Origin: Erwinia tracheiphila
Lineage (GTDB): Bacteria > Pseudomonadota > Gammaproteobacteria > Enterobacterales > Enterobacteriaceae
Length of the DNA: 64,000 nt
Direction of reading: 5' to 3'
Assembly: GCF_021365465.1 (NCBI RefSeq)
Contig: NZ_CP089932.1
Coordinates: 2,542,001 to 2,606,000, forward strand
Shown here: one piece after another, positions 26,489-36,146 of the stretch
How the letters are laid out: every line of letters starts with the position of its first letter
Numbering within the stretch: position 1 is the first letter of the stretch
Translations under genes and position numbers: made by a program
Notes under the pieces: model-generated
Told to the model about the DNA's origin: nothing
What the model saw: the letters and a program-made list of their open reading frames with translations, nothing else
Database searches by the model: none

Positions 26489-27254
26489 GGTCGTGACGCA
26501 GACTTGCTGATCACGTATGCTTTGCGCTTTGGATGTAACATATGGCTAAAGTTGATGTCGTCTGCCCTCAGTGCAATGAAACTCATGCTGTACGATGTAA
26601 CGGACATTCAGCATCCGGTGCCCAACGTTACATCTGCAAGCATTGTTCAAAGACCTTTCAGCTCAACTTTAGCTACTCCGGTGCCAAACCAGACACACAC
26701 CAGACCATTGTTAATATGGCCATGAATGGTTCCGGATGTCGCGATACCGCACGGGTCCCCGGTATCAGCCTCAATACGGTTCTGCGGCACGTAAAAAAAT
26801 TTCCCCAAAGCAGGTAGCTGAGAATATCGACCCCGAAACGGAGGTTGTTATCTGCTGTGAAGCCGGTGAACAATGGTCTTACGTGCGGTGTAAAAGCAAT
26901 CCCCGGTGGTTGTTCTATGCTTATGACCGTATCCGCAAACGTGCTCTGGCCCACGTCTTCGGCCCGAGAAATGCCCCGACCCTGCGACGATTGCTGGCCC
27001 TGTTAAGCAAATTTAACCTTGCCTTTTATATGACAGATGCCTGGCCGGTTTATAAAGTTCTGTTAAGTGCAACAGGCCACGTGGTGAGCAAGAAATATAC
27101 CCAACGGACAGAACGACATAATCTTAATCTTCGCACACATATCAAACGACTGACCCGCAGAACAATTTGCTTTTCGAAGTCAGAGGAAATGCACGATAAG
27201 ATCATCGGTTGGTATCTTACTCTTCATCATTATCAATAAATCTGCGTCACGACC
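26489..27254 (+). mobile_element. IS1-family element, copy A (no target duplication)
   Basis: The 766-bp element is bounded by GGTCGTGACGCAGA and its inverted form TCTGCGTCACGACC. Flanks are CTGATACC on the left and GTTCTTTG on the right, so there is no 8-9 bp target duplication, unlike the other three copies. The left flank is the truncated prophage. The simplest explanation is a deletion running from this IS1 into the prophage left end, removing the repressor and transposase genes. Confidence 0.9.
26542..27239 (+). CDS. insAB: IS1 InsA and InsAB' transposase, copy A
   Basis: InsA (26542-26817) has a four-cysteine zinc finger (CPQCNETHAVRC then CKHC) and a helix-turn-helix, and ends HVKKFPQSR. 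InsB (frame 26736-27239) carries the DDE domain (YAYDRIRKRALAHVFG; FYMTDAWPVYKVLLSA; YTQRTERHNLNLR). The active transposase arises by minus-one frameshifting on an A7 run. Copy A has substitutions seen in no other copy here (VPGIS for VLGIS, KFPQSR for KFRQSR), which may weaken it. Confidence 0.9.
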
Positions 27255-27849
27255 GTTCTTTGGAATATATATAAATGAAACGTCATCATATATCTGAAAA
27301 ATTCCTGCCGTAATTTCCGTAAGCATTCCCGGATACATAAATTAAACCATCATCTCCGTATTACGCGGGGTGGTTTCCGTCTATAACTTAAAGGGCACTG
27401 GAAAAACAAGATATATTGGGCTTGCAAGGCAAATTTCCATCTTAAGTTCATACAATTACAGTGCTAAAATGTCTATGGAAAAAGCATTGTCATAAGCATC
27501 CAGGATAAACTTAGATTGCCATATGATGAATTTAATAGAGTACCAGTGGCAGGTGTAACTAACATAACACGGGTTTACAAAATGCCGTTATGCTAAAGAG
27601 GCCGCTGCGTGATTCGATTTTTGCAGCGACCTTTTCAATATAACATTTTGACATTATGCGCACTGTGGTTGTGATAACCATTTAGTAATGTCATTTTGTA
27701 TCCAGATAGAAACGCTACCTTAGAGTAAGCTAAACCAAGTGCAATTCTGAGGAACTCTATAACTGAATACACCCATGTCACTATTCCGGTTATAGCGCCA
27801 TGATAAGTGTGGATTGAATGTCTAACAAAAATTTAGCCCATCACGGCAG
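27255..27849. other. 595-bp stretch without a gene
   Basis: I find no defensible coding sequence. At 27600-27635 there is a terminator-like hairpin (GGCCGCTGC and GCAGCGACC followed by TTTT) on the plus strand, which may be left from a gene removed by the IS1-associated deletion. The stretch is AT-rich toward the oxidase stop. Confidence 0.45.
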
Positions 27850-29580
27850 TTATATATTTAAAACAGATTGCGAATGAGAAAATATATTATTAGGGTCTAT
27901 TTGCGCTTTAATTTCTTTCAGTCGATAAGAAACTGACTCACCGAAATAGATCTCCAGAAAGTTACCATAGGAAACCCCGGGGTCAGCAGCATAGCCATTG
28001 TTCACCCCAAGTTGTCGATCGGGATAATTAAAGTAACAGCCCTGATATTTATTCCCCCAAACCGGAAATGATGAAACCCCACCAGTCCCACTGGAATGGA
28101 TGTTGTTGTATCCCAGATTAAACCAGGTAACAATATCGCTTTCATTTTGAAGCGCTTGTGCTGGCGTGGTGCCTTCAAATGTTTTCCAGTACGTTTGATA
28201 CTGAGCTTTTAACAGGGAACTTCTGGCTGCGATCGCAGTACCTGGCACAGACCCGCCATCCATATTATTTATTTGCAACCCATAGCTGTCAATCTGTATC
28301 AGCGTTTGTGATTTATCCGCTACTGCAGGTGCAACATTGCCAGCCTGTTTGTCGGTTAAAAACTGATAAATTGATGTTGCTTCATTATTTGTAAAGTTAG
28401 TGATCATATAACTGCTTTTGTATTTCCCTTTCTGGTTTTCGCCAGAACCATTAAGCAATTGTGTCATATCAATCCACGGTAAGTTATAAACCGTATCAAG
28501 TGATATCTGTGCAGAAACAGGATGCCCAATCAGGTTGAAAAGTTGCTTATGCCATTGGGAAGTTCCGGGCTCCACTATCCATTCATTGAGTTCAGACCAG
28601 AAGCTTCTGATCACGCCCAAAGCCTCTGCCTCAGTACTGATTGGAGCAATATCAATACCGCCCATTGTTGAGCTATGGCCTGAGTTATCACCGTAGACTA
28701 CCTGCATAACGATGGACATCACATCCGTTGCTGCTGTCATAAAGGTAAACTTGCCTAACGTGAAAGCCTGGCCCGGAAGTTTAGTGGTGGCGGTATAGTA
28801 AGCCTGCATAAACCGGGCAAAATTTTCTGCACCTGCTCCATTAGTATTATCAGCAAACAGACTCCATGGAACAGGTAGAGCAACAAATAGCGCTCTTTCC
28901 GGTGCAGCAGGCATCCTATCTTTACGGAAATAATATTTCGTAATGACGCCAAAGTGCCCTGCCCCACCTCCGCGGCTTGCCCAGTTCAGGCCATCTGAAT
29001 CCGATTCATCAAATGCCCTGATAACGAACCCCGCAGTTTTATCTGGAATAACCATTTCGACGCCAGCGAGATAATCAACGGTGAGGCCATGAAGCCGGGA
29101 GAGTAAACCATAGCCCCCACCCGAAATATGTCCGCCAGCGCAGACAGAATAGCAGGATCCCCCCGGAAGTGCAGCTCCATATTTAGAATGTAAGGTTTGT
29201 TGAATGAGCCAGTTAGAAGCACCGGGTTCAACGGTAATATAGTCTGTACCATTTATAGTGACTTCATCGATATTTCGCATATTACTTAAATCAATGACAA
29301 AGCGAGTTTTATTACTTGTTGAAGACGTAACCCGTCGATTAAAAGTGAAATCTTCATAGCAATGGCCTCCGGAAATCACTCTTATTTCACCTGATAACGG
29401 AGAATGACTATTATTAATATCAACAAGAGCGTTCAAAACATCGTTTGTGCTTGATGCCAAATAAACGCCTTCCCCTTTTGTTTCAGTCAGGTCATTTTCG
29501 AGTGTAAATCGCTGATTAAAACCACGATCAAGACCTGGGTAGTTATTGGCTTTAGGTGAAACGTAAATATATCCAGACAT
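27850..29580 (-). CDS. FAD-dependent oxidase, berberine-bridge-enzyme type with bicovalent flavin signature
   Basis: The 576-residue PCMH/BBE flavoprotein would oxidise a sugar, alcohol or secondary metabolite with O2, giving H2O2. The start at 29580 (MSGYIYVSPKANNYPGLDRG) has GGAGAA six bases before it. The FAD domain shows RVISGGHCYEDFTFN, where the His binds the flavin 8-alpha carbon, and CYSVCAGGHISGGGYGLLSR with a Cys at the 6-S position, so a doubly linked FAD is expected. The C-terminal BBE motif is NYPDRQLG then SYGNFLEIYFGES. No signal peptide is seen. Low-GC composition and flanking IS1 suggest acquisition. The substrate is unknown. Confidence 0.88.
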   Translation of the reverse strand: MSGYIYVSPKANNYPGLDRGFNQRFTLENDLTETKGEGVYLASSTNDVLNALVDINNSHSPLSGEIRVISGGHCYEDFTFNRRVTSSTSNKTRFVIDLSNMRNIDEVTINGTDYITVEPGASNWLIQQTLHSKYGAALPGGSCYSVCAGGHISGGGYGLLSRLHGLTVDYLAGVEMVIPDKTAGFVIRAFDESDSDGLNWASRGGGAGHFGVITKYYFRKDRMPAAPERALFVALPVPWSLFADNTNGAGAENFARFMQAYYTATTKLPGQAFTLGKFTFMTAATDVMSIVMQVVYGDNSGHSSTMGGIDIAPISTEAEALGVIRSFWSELNEWIVEPGTSQWHKQLFNLIGHPVSAQISLDTVYNLPWIDMTQLLNGSGENQKGKYKSSYMITNFTNNEATSIYQFLTDKQAGNVAPAVADKSQTLIQIDSYGLQINNMDGGSVPGTAIAARSSLLKAQYQTYWKTFEGTTPAQALQNESDIVTWFNLGYNNIHSSGTGGVSSFPVWGNKYQGCYFNYPDRQLGVNNGYAADPGVSYGNFLEIYFGESVSYRLKEIKAQIDPNNIFSHSQSVLNI

Positions 29581-29746
29581 AACATTCTCCTTTTTTACAT
29601 TATGGACTCTCTGATGATTCTGTATGCAAGCGTTATTACTCTTATTATTCACGAGTAAATATTACATCTAATAAACATGCCAGATTTAAAAATCATATAA
29701 TCGTTAGCGTAAAAATACGCCAGCACTTCAATTTAGTGAAGAAATT

Positions 29747-31696
29747 TTATGTATATTTTTCCACAAGTGAATAAAGTATTGCCGCTGTTTCAGCATCCAG
29801 CTTGCCACTGTAATTGCATGGCCGGAAATGCAACTGGAATGCCCGAATTAACTGGGCATAATTGAAGTGATTTTCCGAACCCGATGTATCATAGCCATAT
29901 CTGTTGAGCATGGTAGTTATCTCGTCTTTTGAAGGCAATGCATGGCAGAACTGTCGGATATATCTATCCTTAGTTTCTTCATCAAACCATGCCCCTATAC
30001 CTGCTTCATAGAGAGTTTTCCATGGGAAAGCCGGCCCAGGGTCGTTTTTTCTGCCCGGTGCAATATCCGAGTGCCCTACAACATTCACCGGAGTAATATT
30101 CGGATAGCGCTGGATGATATTGAATGTCAGTTCTTTTATTACATCGATTTGGGCCTGGCTGTAGGGTGGAAAAATGAATACGCCGTTATTATCACTGGCC
30201 AGGTTAACCACCTCAATTCCTATAGAGGTATCGTTAAGGTTGCTGCGCCCTGCCCATGAACTCCCCCCTGCATGCCAGGCTCGCTCATTTTCATCCACCA
30301 GATTAAAGACGCGCATGTCATTAAAACCTGCGGCAATATAGGTCTGATCATCCGTGTCAGGGACAAGGTAATGCGCACTAGCGACACCATCACCGGCAAG
30401 CATCCTTATCGATGTAGCAAAATCAACCGCAGTGTAATGCATAACAAGAAAACGCACGCGCCGGTTAAAGCCCTTCACAGAACGGTAGCTATTATAATCG
30501 ATAGGATACATATTCCGTACCGGAGCCGGAGCCCATCTTTTTTTCAGATACTTAATAACCCTCTGCGTCTGAGGCTCGTTCAGGAACAGATGTCGAAACA
30601 ACATACATCCGCTCACATCTGTAAGAGAATCATTCAGATTAAGCTGTCGGGTGATTTCGGGGACCCCTCCCTCAATTGTCCAGTCAGGCTCGATAGATGA
30701 CGGAATACCGACCTTATAAAGTGCCATACCGATGTACAATTCAGTCTTTGTTCCTCTAACGGTATCAGCCCACCATCGGGTAATTACATCATATCGGGCG
30801 ACCTGGCGGGCGAAAGGCCAATAAACCTGTGGCACGATATAATCAATGATGCCGTCAAGTACCCATTTCCGAGTGTCCGCGTACGCCGAATCATAATTTG
30901 GTGCACCTGCCTGCGTGTCTGAGCCAAGAGGATCATCAGCTTTGTTCCGCCATACTCCGGCAGGGCTGATACCAAATCTCACAGTGGGCCTGATAAACTT
31001 AATGCGCCGATGACAGGCATCGACCAGGGAATAAGTATTGTTTCTTCGCCAGTCTCCCTTGCTGTAAAAACATTGACCAAACTTATGCCAGGTTGCATCG
31101 TCATTTAGCGGAGAATCGGCTGATTCATAATAGAAGTAATCATCAAACTGAATGCCGTCAACATCGTACCTGGAAACAATTTCCTCAACGATTCCGGTAA
31201 CCCATGCCTGAACCTCTGGAATACCGGGATCAAGAACATAGCGGTTATAGGCAACGCCCGTCCACTCGGGGTGGGTTTTGAAAATGCTTTGAGGCGAGTC
31301 ATGGGACGAGTTATTCAGCTCATCCACGGTAGCAGCGCTTGTATTTGTTGATATACGGTACGGGTTAATCCAGGCGTGCAGCTCAATATTTCTGGCGTGA
31401 GCCTGCTCTACTGCCCATTCAAGAGGATCAAATCCCGGATTTTTTCCGAGTGATCCTGTCAGATATTTTGACCATGGCAGCAATTTTGAAGAATAAAGTG
31501 CATCGGCGCAGGGAACAACCTGAAAAATAACGGTGTTCATATTTACTGCTGCAAGATCATCCAAAATTCTGGTAAGTTCGTCTTTCTGTTTTTTAACTCG
31601 TTCATCGTCATCGGTAATGGCGAGTGTTGAAGAAGAAGGCCAGTCCAGATTAAAAACGCTGGCTACCCACATGGCACGCATTTTTCTGTTTTGCAT
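29747..31696 (-). CDS. fusion of family-10-like glycoside hydrolase (GHL10) with AmiD-like amidase
   Basis: The 649-residue protein starts MQNRKMRAMWVASVFNLDWP with GGAGA upstream. Residues 1-390 are a GHL10/YngK-type (beta/alpha)8 domain: VNMNTVIFQVVP, ELHAWINPYRI, YDVDGIQFDDYFYY (acidic pair), RFGISPAGVWRNK and DYIVPQVYWPF. Residues 420-585 are a zinc N-acetylmuramoyl-L-alanine amidase: RFLVMHYTAVDF with the first His, SAHYLV, SIGIEVVN, and VVGHSDIAPGRKNDPGPAF. The last 65 residues resemble a peptidoglycan-binding domain (NYAQLIRAFQLHFRP). No signal peptide is visible, so export or lysis-linked release is unclear. All recognisable catalytic residues are present. Confidence 0.85.
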   Translation of the reverse strand: MQNRKMRAMWVASVFNLDWPSSSTLAITDDDERVKKQKDELTRILDDLAAVNMNTVIFQVVPCADALYSSKLLPWSKYLTGSLGKNPGFDPLEWAVEQAHARNIELHAWINPYRISTNTSAATVDELNNSSHDSPQSIFKTHPEWTGVAYNRYVLDPGIPEVQAWVTGIVEEIVSRYDVDGIQFDDYFYYESADSPLNDDATWHKFGQCFYSKGDWRRNNTYSLVDACHRRIKFIRPTVRFGISPAGVWRNKADDPLGSDTQAGAPNYDSAYADTRKWVLDGIIDYIVPQVYWPFARQVARYDVITRWWADTVRGTKTELYIGMALYKVGIPSSIEPDWTIEGGVPEITRQLNLNDSLTDVSGCMLFRHLFLNEPQTQRVIKYLKKRWAPAPVRNMYPIDYNSYRSVKGFNRRVRFLVMHYTAVDFATSIRMLAGDGVASAHYLVPDTDDQTYIAAGFNDMRVFNLVDENERAWHAGGSSWAGRSNLNDTSIGIEVVNLASDNNGVFIFPPYSQAQIDVIKELTFNIIQRYPNITPVNVVGHSDIAPGRKNDPGPAFPWKTLYEAGIGAWFDEETKDRYIRQFCHALPSKDEITTMLNRYGYDTSGSENHFNYAQLIRAFQLHFRPCNYSGKLDAETAAILYSLVEKYT

Positions 31697-32426
31697 TGTA
31701 TTTCTCCATATCCAGCTGTCATGTTTTCTTTCTTATTAACCATTCTTCGAGTAAACAAAAGTGAAACGGGCTGATTTCCAACTGACCCTGCGGTTTATTT
31801 TGTGAGCACTCTCTGATTGTCAAATGTAGACATGCAACAAAGGCACTCATTTATGTCTATCGTCTCTTTCACATCATTATGAGAAACACTATTTCAGTGA
31901 AAAATAATGATAATATAATTGATAATTAAAATGCATTTCAGTTGAGTTACAAAGATCCACCTTAAGTTTTCATTCTTTTAATGAAGTTCAGGAGCGATGA
32001 AAAGTCCGACGTTAAAAAGACTATTCAGCCTTTTTGTATGAACAGCAAAACGCCATTACGCATGAGCAATTAACTTAAACGCTTACTTCACTCATCTTAT
32101 ATTTTCTTCTGGCTTCCATTCCGATATTTAAATCATAATCACGGCTTGCGGCAGAACTTGAGATAAGCTTATTCAATAGTGCGTCAATTGGTATTGCGAG
32201 CTTTTTAATTTCTACTGACGTATTTTTATCTCGTAATGATTTCTTTCAGGCTGAGTGGTTAATATTAACAGTTATTCTTCTCGCTGCTCTTGCAAAATAC
32301 AGTATAGAAAGCGCAAAAATTAAAGCGTATATCAACAAAAAAATAAAATCATAAACGGTAAACTAGCACCTTTACGGCTGCAATCTTTATAAAAAACAAT
32401 CAAAAAGTGTTTGATACAGATTAAGG
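31697..32426. other. 730-bp AT-rich stretch, possible small-gene remnant
   Basis: From about 32145 a plus-strand frame reads AAELEISLFNSASIGIASFL, then AEWLILTVILLAALAKYSIE, ending at 32354. It looks like the end of a small two-helix membrane protein but has no start codon after the preceding stop. Nothing else is recognisable; the region also holds the promoter of the GHL10-amidase gene at its left edge. Confidence 0.35.
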
Positions 32427-33192
32427 GGTCGTGACGCAGACTTGCTGATCACGTATGCTTTGCGCTTTGAATGTAACATATGGCTAAAGTTGATGTCGTC
32501 TGCCCTCAGTGCAATGAAACTCATGCTGTACGATGTAACGGACATTCAGCATCCGGTGCCCAACGTTACATCTGCAAGCATTGTTCAAAGACCTTTCAGC
32601 TCAATTTTAGCTACTCCGGTGCCAAACCAGACACACACCAGACCATTGTTAATATGGCCATGAATGGTTACGGATGTCGCGATACCGCACGGGTTCTCGG
32701 TATCAGCCTCAATACGGTTCTGCGGCACGTAAAAAAATTTCGCCAAAGCAGGTAGCTGAGGATATAGACCCCGAAACGGAGGTTGTTATCTGCTGTGAAG
32801 CCGGTGAACAATGGTCTTACGTGCGGTGTAAAAGCAATCCCCGGTGGTTGTTCTATGCTTATGACCGTATCCGCAAACGTGCTCTGGCCCATGTCTTCGG
32901 CCCGAGAAATGCCCCGACCCTGCGACGATTGCTGGCCCTGTTAAGCAAATTTAACCTTGCCTTTTATATGACAGATGCCTGGCCAGTTTATAAAGTTCTG
33001 TTAAGTGCAACAAGCCACGTGGTGAGCAAGAAATATACCCAACGGACAGAACGACATAATCTTAATCTTCGCACACATATCAAACGACTGACCCGCAGAA
33101 CAATTTGCTTTTCGAAGTCAGAGGAAATGCACGATAAGATCACTGGTTGGTATCTTACTCTTCATCATTATCAATAAATATGCGTCACGACC
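32427..33192 (+). mobile_element. IS1-family element, copy B
   Basis: The 766-bp copy has intact inverted ends and a perfect 8-bp target duplication GATTAAGG at 32419-32426 and 33193-33200, so it entered here by simple insertion. It is in the same orientation as copy A. Confidence 0.95.
32480..33177 (+). CDS. insAB: IS1 InsA and InsAB' transposase, copy B
   Basis: InsA is 32480-32755 and the InsB frame is 32674-33177, with the A7 frameshift run between them. InsA keeps VLGISLNTVLRHVKKFRQSR. InsB differs slightly from the other copies (EDIDPET, SATSHVVSK, KITGWYLTL). It appears complete and possibly active. Confidence 0.9.
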
Positions 33193-33297
33193 GATTAAGG
33201 GATACGACACGTTCTTCGCTAAATCTGCCTGCAATGCAGGCAGATTTTTTCGGAAATGAAATTTAGAATTGAAATGATAACAATCAGAAATCAACTT

Positions 33298-34060
33298 TCA
33301 GCACGACACGATAGTTGGCCTTACCAGCATGAACGTGTTCCAAAGCATCGTTGATTTTGACATTGGGAAATATTCCACCTTAGGAGCAATGTCTGCACGT
33401 GAGGCCAGCGTAAGCAGATTACGCAACTGGCCAGGAAAGCCAGCAGAAGAACCTGCAATGGCTTTGTCCCCCATAATTAGATCAAAGGCCGAAACCTGGA
33501 ATGGCTTCATCACTGCGCCAACAGCATGGAATTTTCCAGACGGTGCCAGCGCGTCGAAATAAGGTTTCTACGCTAAGAGCCTGTCTCAACAGGGCTTTAT
33601 TCCAGACAATAAGACCACAGGAAAAATGCAACAGGACCCTGTCATTCTCAGACGTCTTTTCCCGTCGGGTCAGAGGCCGGCGAAACCGGTTCATCCGGCT
33701 GTGCGCCCTCCCGACTGCCCGGCGACAGGCACTGAAGTTCGTGATTTTACAGTTAACCTGATGCAGTGTTCGCAGTGGTGACAGCTTTTTGCCATCCAGC
33801 CGATACCTACACGCTGCCCGGTGGATAATCCTTTGTTTTTTGCCGCCTCCCCCAGAGCCCAAAATGCGGCCAATGACTTCATGTGCGGCGACAGTGGGAT
33901 AGCGTGAAATACCCCTCTCATTATCAATCATGGACAGGTCCGAATGGCAGACGCCGCAATACTCGACTTCATTCGGCAGCAAGGGGGCGGGGGCCGCATC
34001 GTATTCATATAGTTCAAGAAGCTGACCGGGCTGCATAGCGGCGTAGCTTTTGATTTTCAT
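33298..34060 (-). pseudogene. zinc alcohol dehydrogenase, broken by deletion, frameshifts and foreign insert
   Basis: The start at 34060 ([20 protein letters not shown]) and [20 protein letters not shown], with the catalytic-zinc Cys, match YahK/AdhA-type medium-chain dehydrogenases. The structural-zinc part ([28 protein letters not shown]) continues in another frame. The NAD-binding middle is missing. About 33575-33760 holds unrelated sequence ([20 protein letters not shown] then [14 protein letters not shown]) that resembles the basic tail of a transposase I cannot place. The dehydrogenase C-terminus resumes ([35 protein letters not shown]) and ends frameshifted at 33298. Non-functional. 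Confidence 0.78.
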
Positions 34061-34147
34061 CCTTTACCTCAGCTTTTGTTAACAGTGTAGTAAACTCCCT
34101 TCTTGCTGAGTTAACGCGCTGAGGTATTTGTCCCCCCGCGGTATCCC

Positions 34148-35470
34148 TCACTCCGCCAGATGTTCAGTGACGTGACCGATGGCTTCAACAACCTGAGCAG
34201 AATTGTTCTGAATGCTTAAAATGACGTTTCCAGCTTCCCGAACCAGCGATACACCCTGATCGGCGCGTGAAAGGTTGGCAGAGATATTTTTCTGTGCCAA
34301 CGCGGCCAGTTCCTGATTGCGCTTCACGACCTCGGAAATTTCCAGGCTGGCACTGTTGATATTAGACGCAAGGCTACGAACTTCATTGGCCACGACCGCA
34401 AAGCTGCGACCATGAGTGCCGGCCCTGGCGGCTTCTACGGCCGCATTGAGTGCCAGCAAATTGGTCTGATTCGCGATTCGCTGAATGGTCTCTACAATAG
34501 TGCCAATCAGCGCCGACTGGGAGCTTAAATCGTTAATACCGCCGGAAACATTACTCAGTTCCACGGCAATTTCATTCATTTTTGCCACACTGTTTTCAAT
34601 AACGCCGACGCCAGTGCGCGTATTCTGACTGGTTTCAATTGCTGCATTGTACGCATGCTCGGCGGCTTCGCGTTCTTTCTGGTTTTTGATCACCTGGGAC
34701 GTCACATCGGTGGCAAATTTCACTACTTCGTACAGTCGGTTATTTTCGTCAAATACCGGGTTGTAAGTCGCACGCAGCCAGATAGTGCGCCCCCGGCTGT
34801 CAACACGCTCAAACTGACCGGAGACGTAATCACCCTGACACAATTTTTGCCAGAACTGGCTGTATTCGGCGCTGTTGTAAACCTCAGGCGAACAAAACAT
34901 GCGATGATGATGCCCCAATATCTCTTCCTTCTGGTAGCCGGTGATTTTCAGAAAGTTATCATTAACGCGCAGAACTTCACCGTTAAGGTTGAATGCAATA
35001 ATCGCCATGGAGCGATCGATGGCGTTGGTCATTGCTTTCTGTTCCTGAGCAGCAATCGTCCGCGCCGTAATGTCCGAGGCCAGCCCAACGATTTTTATGA
35101 CCTTTCCTTTACGATTGCGTATCGGGACATAACTCGCCTCAAACCAGATTTTTTTACCCTGTTTGGTCAGGCGTAAAAACTTATCGCTGAAGCTCTCACC
35201 GCGTGCCAGCCGCTGCCAGAATTGGGTATATTCAGGAGAAGCAAGCAGCTGTTCCGGGCAAAACATACGGTGATGTTGCCCGACAATTTCTTCCAGCCTG
35301 TACCCCATTTTCTGTAAAAAAAGGGGATTAGCATTAAGGATTTTCCCCTCAGGAGTCAGTTCCATTATCGCCACCGCGCCGTGGATCGAACTCTGCGTGG
35401 TACGGCAGAGTTTTTCAGACCTAAAAAATTTATTCAGGAAACCTAACCCTAACCGTTTTAAAATACGCAT
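34148..35470 (-). CDS. soluble double-PAS chemoreceptor (BdlA/Aer-like)
   Basis: The 440-residue protein has two tandem PAS domains (residues 35-135 and 155-260; paired motifs [22 protein letters not shown] and [20 protein letters not shown]) and an MCP signalling domain whose tip reads [20 protein letters not shown]. There is no membrane segment, which separates it from E. coli Aer. Its order and size match BdlA of Pseudomonas, which senses redox or metabolic change and triggers biofilm dispersal. A flavin or haem cofactor cannot be decided. No CheR tether is seen at the end (HVTEHLAE). A FliA-type promoter precedes it, so it should be expressed with the flagellar regulon. Confidence 0.9.
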   Translation of the reverse strand: MRILKRLGLGFLNKFFRSEKLCRTTQSSIHGAVAIMELTPEGKILNANPLFLQKMGYRLEEIVGQHHRMFCPEQLLASPEYTQFWQRLARGESFSDKFLRLTKQGKKIWFEASYVPIRNRKGKVIKIVGLASDITARTIAAQEQKAMTNAIDRSMAIIAFNLNGEVLRVNDNFLKITGYQKEEILGHHHRMFCSPEVYNSAEYSQFWQKLCQGDYVSGQFERVDSRGRTIWLRATYNPVFDENNRLYEVVKFATDVTSQVIKNQKEREAAEHAYNAAIETSQNTRTGVGVIENSVAKMNEIAVELSNVSGGINDLSSQSALIGTIVETIQRIANQTNLLALNAAVEAARAGTHGRSFAVVANEVRSLASNINSASLEISEVVKRNQELAALAQKNISANLSRADQGVSLVREAGNVILSIQNNSAQVVEAIGHVTEHLAE

Positions 35471-35512
35471 ATCGTAACCTTTCAGTCATGTTTTTTGTCA
35501 TCTCCGCACTGC

Positions 35513-35539
35513 TTATCGGCAGGCAATAAGAAAAAATTA
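35513..35539 (-). promoter_or_regulatory. FliA (sigma-28) promoter of the PAS chemoreceptor
   Basis: On the minus strand the -10 box is a perfect GCCGATAA (35513-35520), with TAAT at 35536-35539 exactly 15 bases upstream; consensus is TAAA-N15-GCCGATAA. Transcription would begin about 35 bases before the ATG. This agrees with control as a late flagellar/chemotaxis gene. Confidence 0.75.
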
Positions 35540-36146
35540 TGATGCTTTAAGTACGTAAAAAATTAACCCCGTTCGAAGAACGTAGAATCGAGGGGGCGGC
35601 TCGGCAAAAAGTATTGGTAATTTTAAGCAGTAATGATTGGTGCTGCTATTTTGTGCCGGGGCAGGGTGGTTTCTGAGAGTGTCCTGACTGCGTTGAGAAT
35701 TGTCAGACCGCAGCATTGACACAGACGACTGGTCAAGTAAAAGCCCCCTATTGGCGGCTGGCATAAAAAGCTACGGCGCTGAGTAAATAGCGGCACCTGA
35801 TACCGTTACACATGCTATTTATGTGCATCTGACAGGTGCGTCAGAACGAAGCATGACGAGCCTGATGGCAGTGAAAATACCCCGACCTCTTATCCCACAA
35901 GAACTGACCCGAAGCGGAGCACTGTTTCGCAAAGTGATCGGAGTGCTTATGCTACCTTCAGAGCAACCCTCCATCCTGTTTCTTTTCTCGGTTAACATGA
36001 CAAACGACTTTCCGCTATTCCATTGAGGAAGTAATCACCTGTTTACCCTCTTATTTCTCCATTTGATTTAAGTCCATTCGACTACAGTAAAAAGACATTT
36101 ACAGTACATTGTCTTTAACTCTGATATCTGAAAAAAGGTCATTTGC
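35540..36146. other. 600-bp intergenic region upstream of srfABC
   Basis: No supported gene. Short frames (for example at 35823) lack ribosome sites. The last 90 bases are AT-rich and probably hold the srfABC promoter. A decent sigma-28 box was looked for there and not found. Confidence 0.4.

Noticed and set aside
26489..33192. Composite transposon formed by IS1 copies A and B around the oxidase and glycosidase-amidase genes
   Set aside because: Copy B has its own 8-bp duplication and copy A has none, with no shared outer duplication, so the two ends did not move as one unit.
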